DNA of 64,000 bases, taken from the NCBI RefSeq assembly GCF_013294065.1, contig NZ_JABSNM010000023.1, forward strand, positions 18,019-82,018. The letters are read 5' to 3'. Made by a program: the position numbers and the translations under genes. The DNA is from Sphaerotilus uruguayifluvii. GTDB lineage: Bacteria; Pseudomonadota; Gammaproteobacteria; Burkholderiales; Burkholderiaceae_C. How positions within the stretch are numbered: the stretch's first letter is position 1; each line of letters starts with the position of its first letter. Positions 63,775 through 64,000 of the stretch are shown here, piece by piece. Below the pieces are notes generated by a model. The model was not told the origin of the DNA, did not search any database, and saw nothing but the letters and a program-made list of their open reading frames with translations.

Positions 63775-63863
63775 GTCAACCCTTTCGTGGGGAAAAGAAC
63801 TTCCTTGATCGCGCGCCCCAGGACCTTGGCCAAGGCCAGACCCTCTTTCGCGCGAAGCCGAAG

Positions 63864-63869
63864 ATTGTA
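63864..63869 (-). promoter_or_regulatory. Possible -10 of the rplU-rpmA promoter
   Basis: TACAAT on the minus strand, 90 bases ahead of the rplU start. The -35 region at normal spacing is poor (near CGGGAT). Only about 40 bases separate it from the putative insertion sequence end. Confidence 0.4.
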
Positions 63870-63908
63870 GCACGGATCCTGAGCGCATCCCGGAACGATG
63901 TCGGATCT

Positions 63909-64000
63909 GAGAGCGTGTTCACGATCCCGACTGCCCTGAAAATGCGGGGATGCCGACGAGAAAAGCCTACGCGAGTGACATCAGCCGAGAGCGGTTTGCG
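63909..64000 (+). mobile_element. Left end of a probable IS5-family insertion sequence
   Basis: The element is inferred from the transposase start at 63950. The sequence from about 63909 (GAGAGCGTGTTCACGATCCC) has the look of an insertion sequence terminus, with a 41-base leader to the transposase ATG. The right end and target duplication lie outside the window, so the boundary is approximate. Confidence 0.45.
63950..64000 (+). CDS. IS5-family transposase, first 17 codons (runs off the right edge)
   Basis: The ATG at 63950 opens MPTRKAYASDISRERFA, which resembles the start of IS5-family transposases, where a Lys/Arg-rich opening is followed by Y-x-S-D-[IV]-S-x-E. Only 17 residues are visible, so the family call rests on this short match. 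The catalytic DDE residues lie outside the window. Confidence 0.55.
   Translation, partial: MPTRKAYASDISRERFA

Overview
The window is very GC-rich, densely packed chromosomal DNA. Its gene content points to a betaproteobacterium of the order Burkholderiales, in the Rubrivivax/Leptothrix/Ideonella neighbourhood. The markers are a PhaM-type granule regulator, HemP, a DUF3567 protein, a cobalamin-dependent methionine synthase split into two genes, a PEP-CTERM protein and a full peritrichous/polar flagellar cluster. The assignment is by inference; there is no rRNA gene to test it. No tRNA, rRNA or CRISPR array was seen.

Region 1 (1-8417) is a flagellar cluster. flgBCDEFGHI and the start of flgJ run leftward and encode rod, hook, cap and ring parts. 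flgA, flgM and flgN run rightward from the same divergent gap. A near-consensus FliA (sigma-28) promoter precedes flgM. Region 2 (8405-9548) holds a DUF1801 protein and dCTP deaminase.

Region 3 (9725-27696) is the most unusual part. A single 4,066-residue surface or secreted protein is followed, with tiny gaps or overlaps, by a TolC-like outer membrane lipoprotein, a small periplasmic adaptor, a second membrane-anchored HlyD-like adaptor with an extra N-terminal domain, and an M50 metalloprotease fused to a PqqD-like N-terminus and a HlyD-like C-terminus. There is no ABC ATPase and no RTX repeat. This looks like a dedicated export/processing system for the giant protein that departs from classical type I secretion.

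Region 4 (27718-30515) has a PhnD-like binding protein, a LuxR-type response regulator without a kinase, and an FMN-dependent alpha-hydroxy-acid oxidase. Region 5 (30526-35881) is an iron-uptake block: hemP, a siderophore receptor, a PiuC-type dioxygenase, tonB, exbB and exbD, with Fur-like sites. Region 6 (35943-38474) is ahpC-ahpF with an OxyR-like site. Region 7 (38502-42435) has fabA-fabB, a DUF465 protein, tgt and a SMI1/KNR4-like protein.

Region 8 (42437-51480) runs leftward: a degenerate FAH-family protein, a TraB/GumN-like protein, phaM, a FIST protein, glcDEF (glycolate oxidase) and a secreted alpha/beta hydrolase. Region 9 (51542-59874) runs mostly rightward: DUF3108 and DUF3567 proteins, a two-domain AAA ATPase, a leftward helix-hairpin-helix protein and the split metH. 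Region 10 (59919-64000) has a PEP-CTERM protein, proB, obgE, rpmA and rplU, all leftward, and the first codons of an IS5-like transposase at the right edge. No gap without a gene exceeds about 300 bases.
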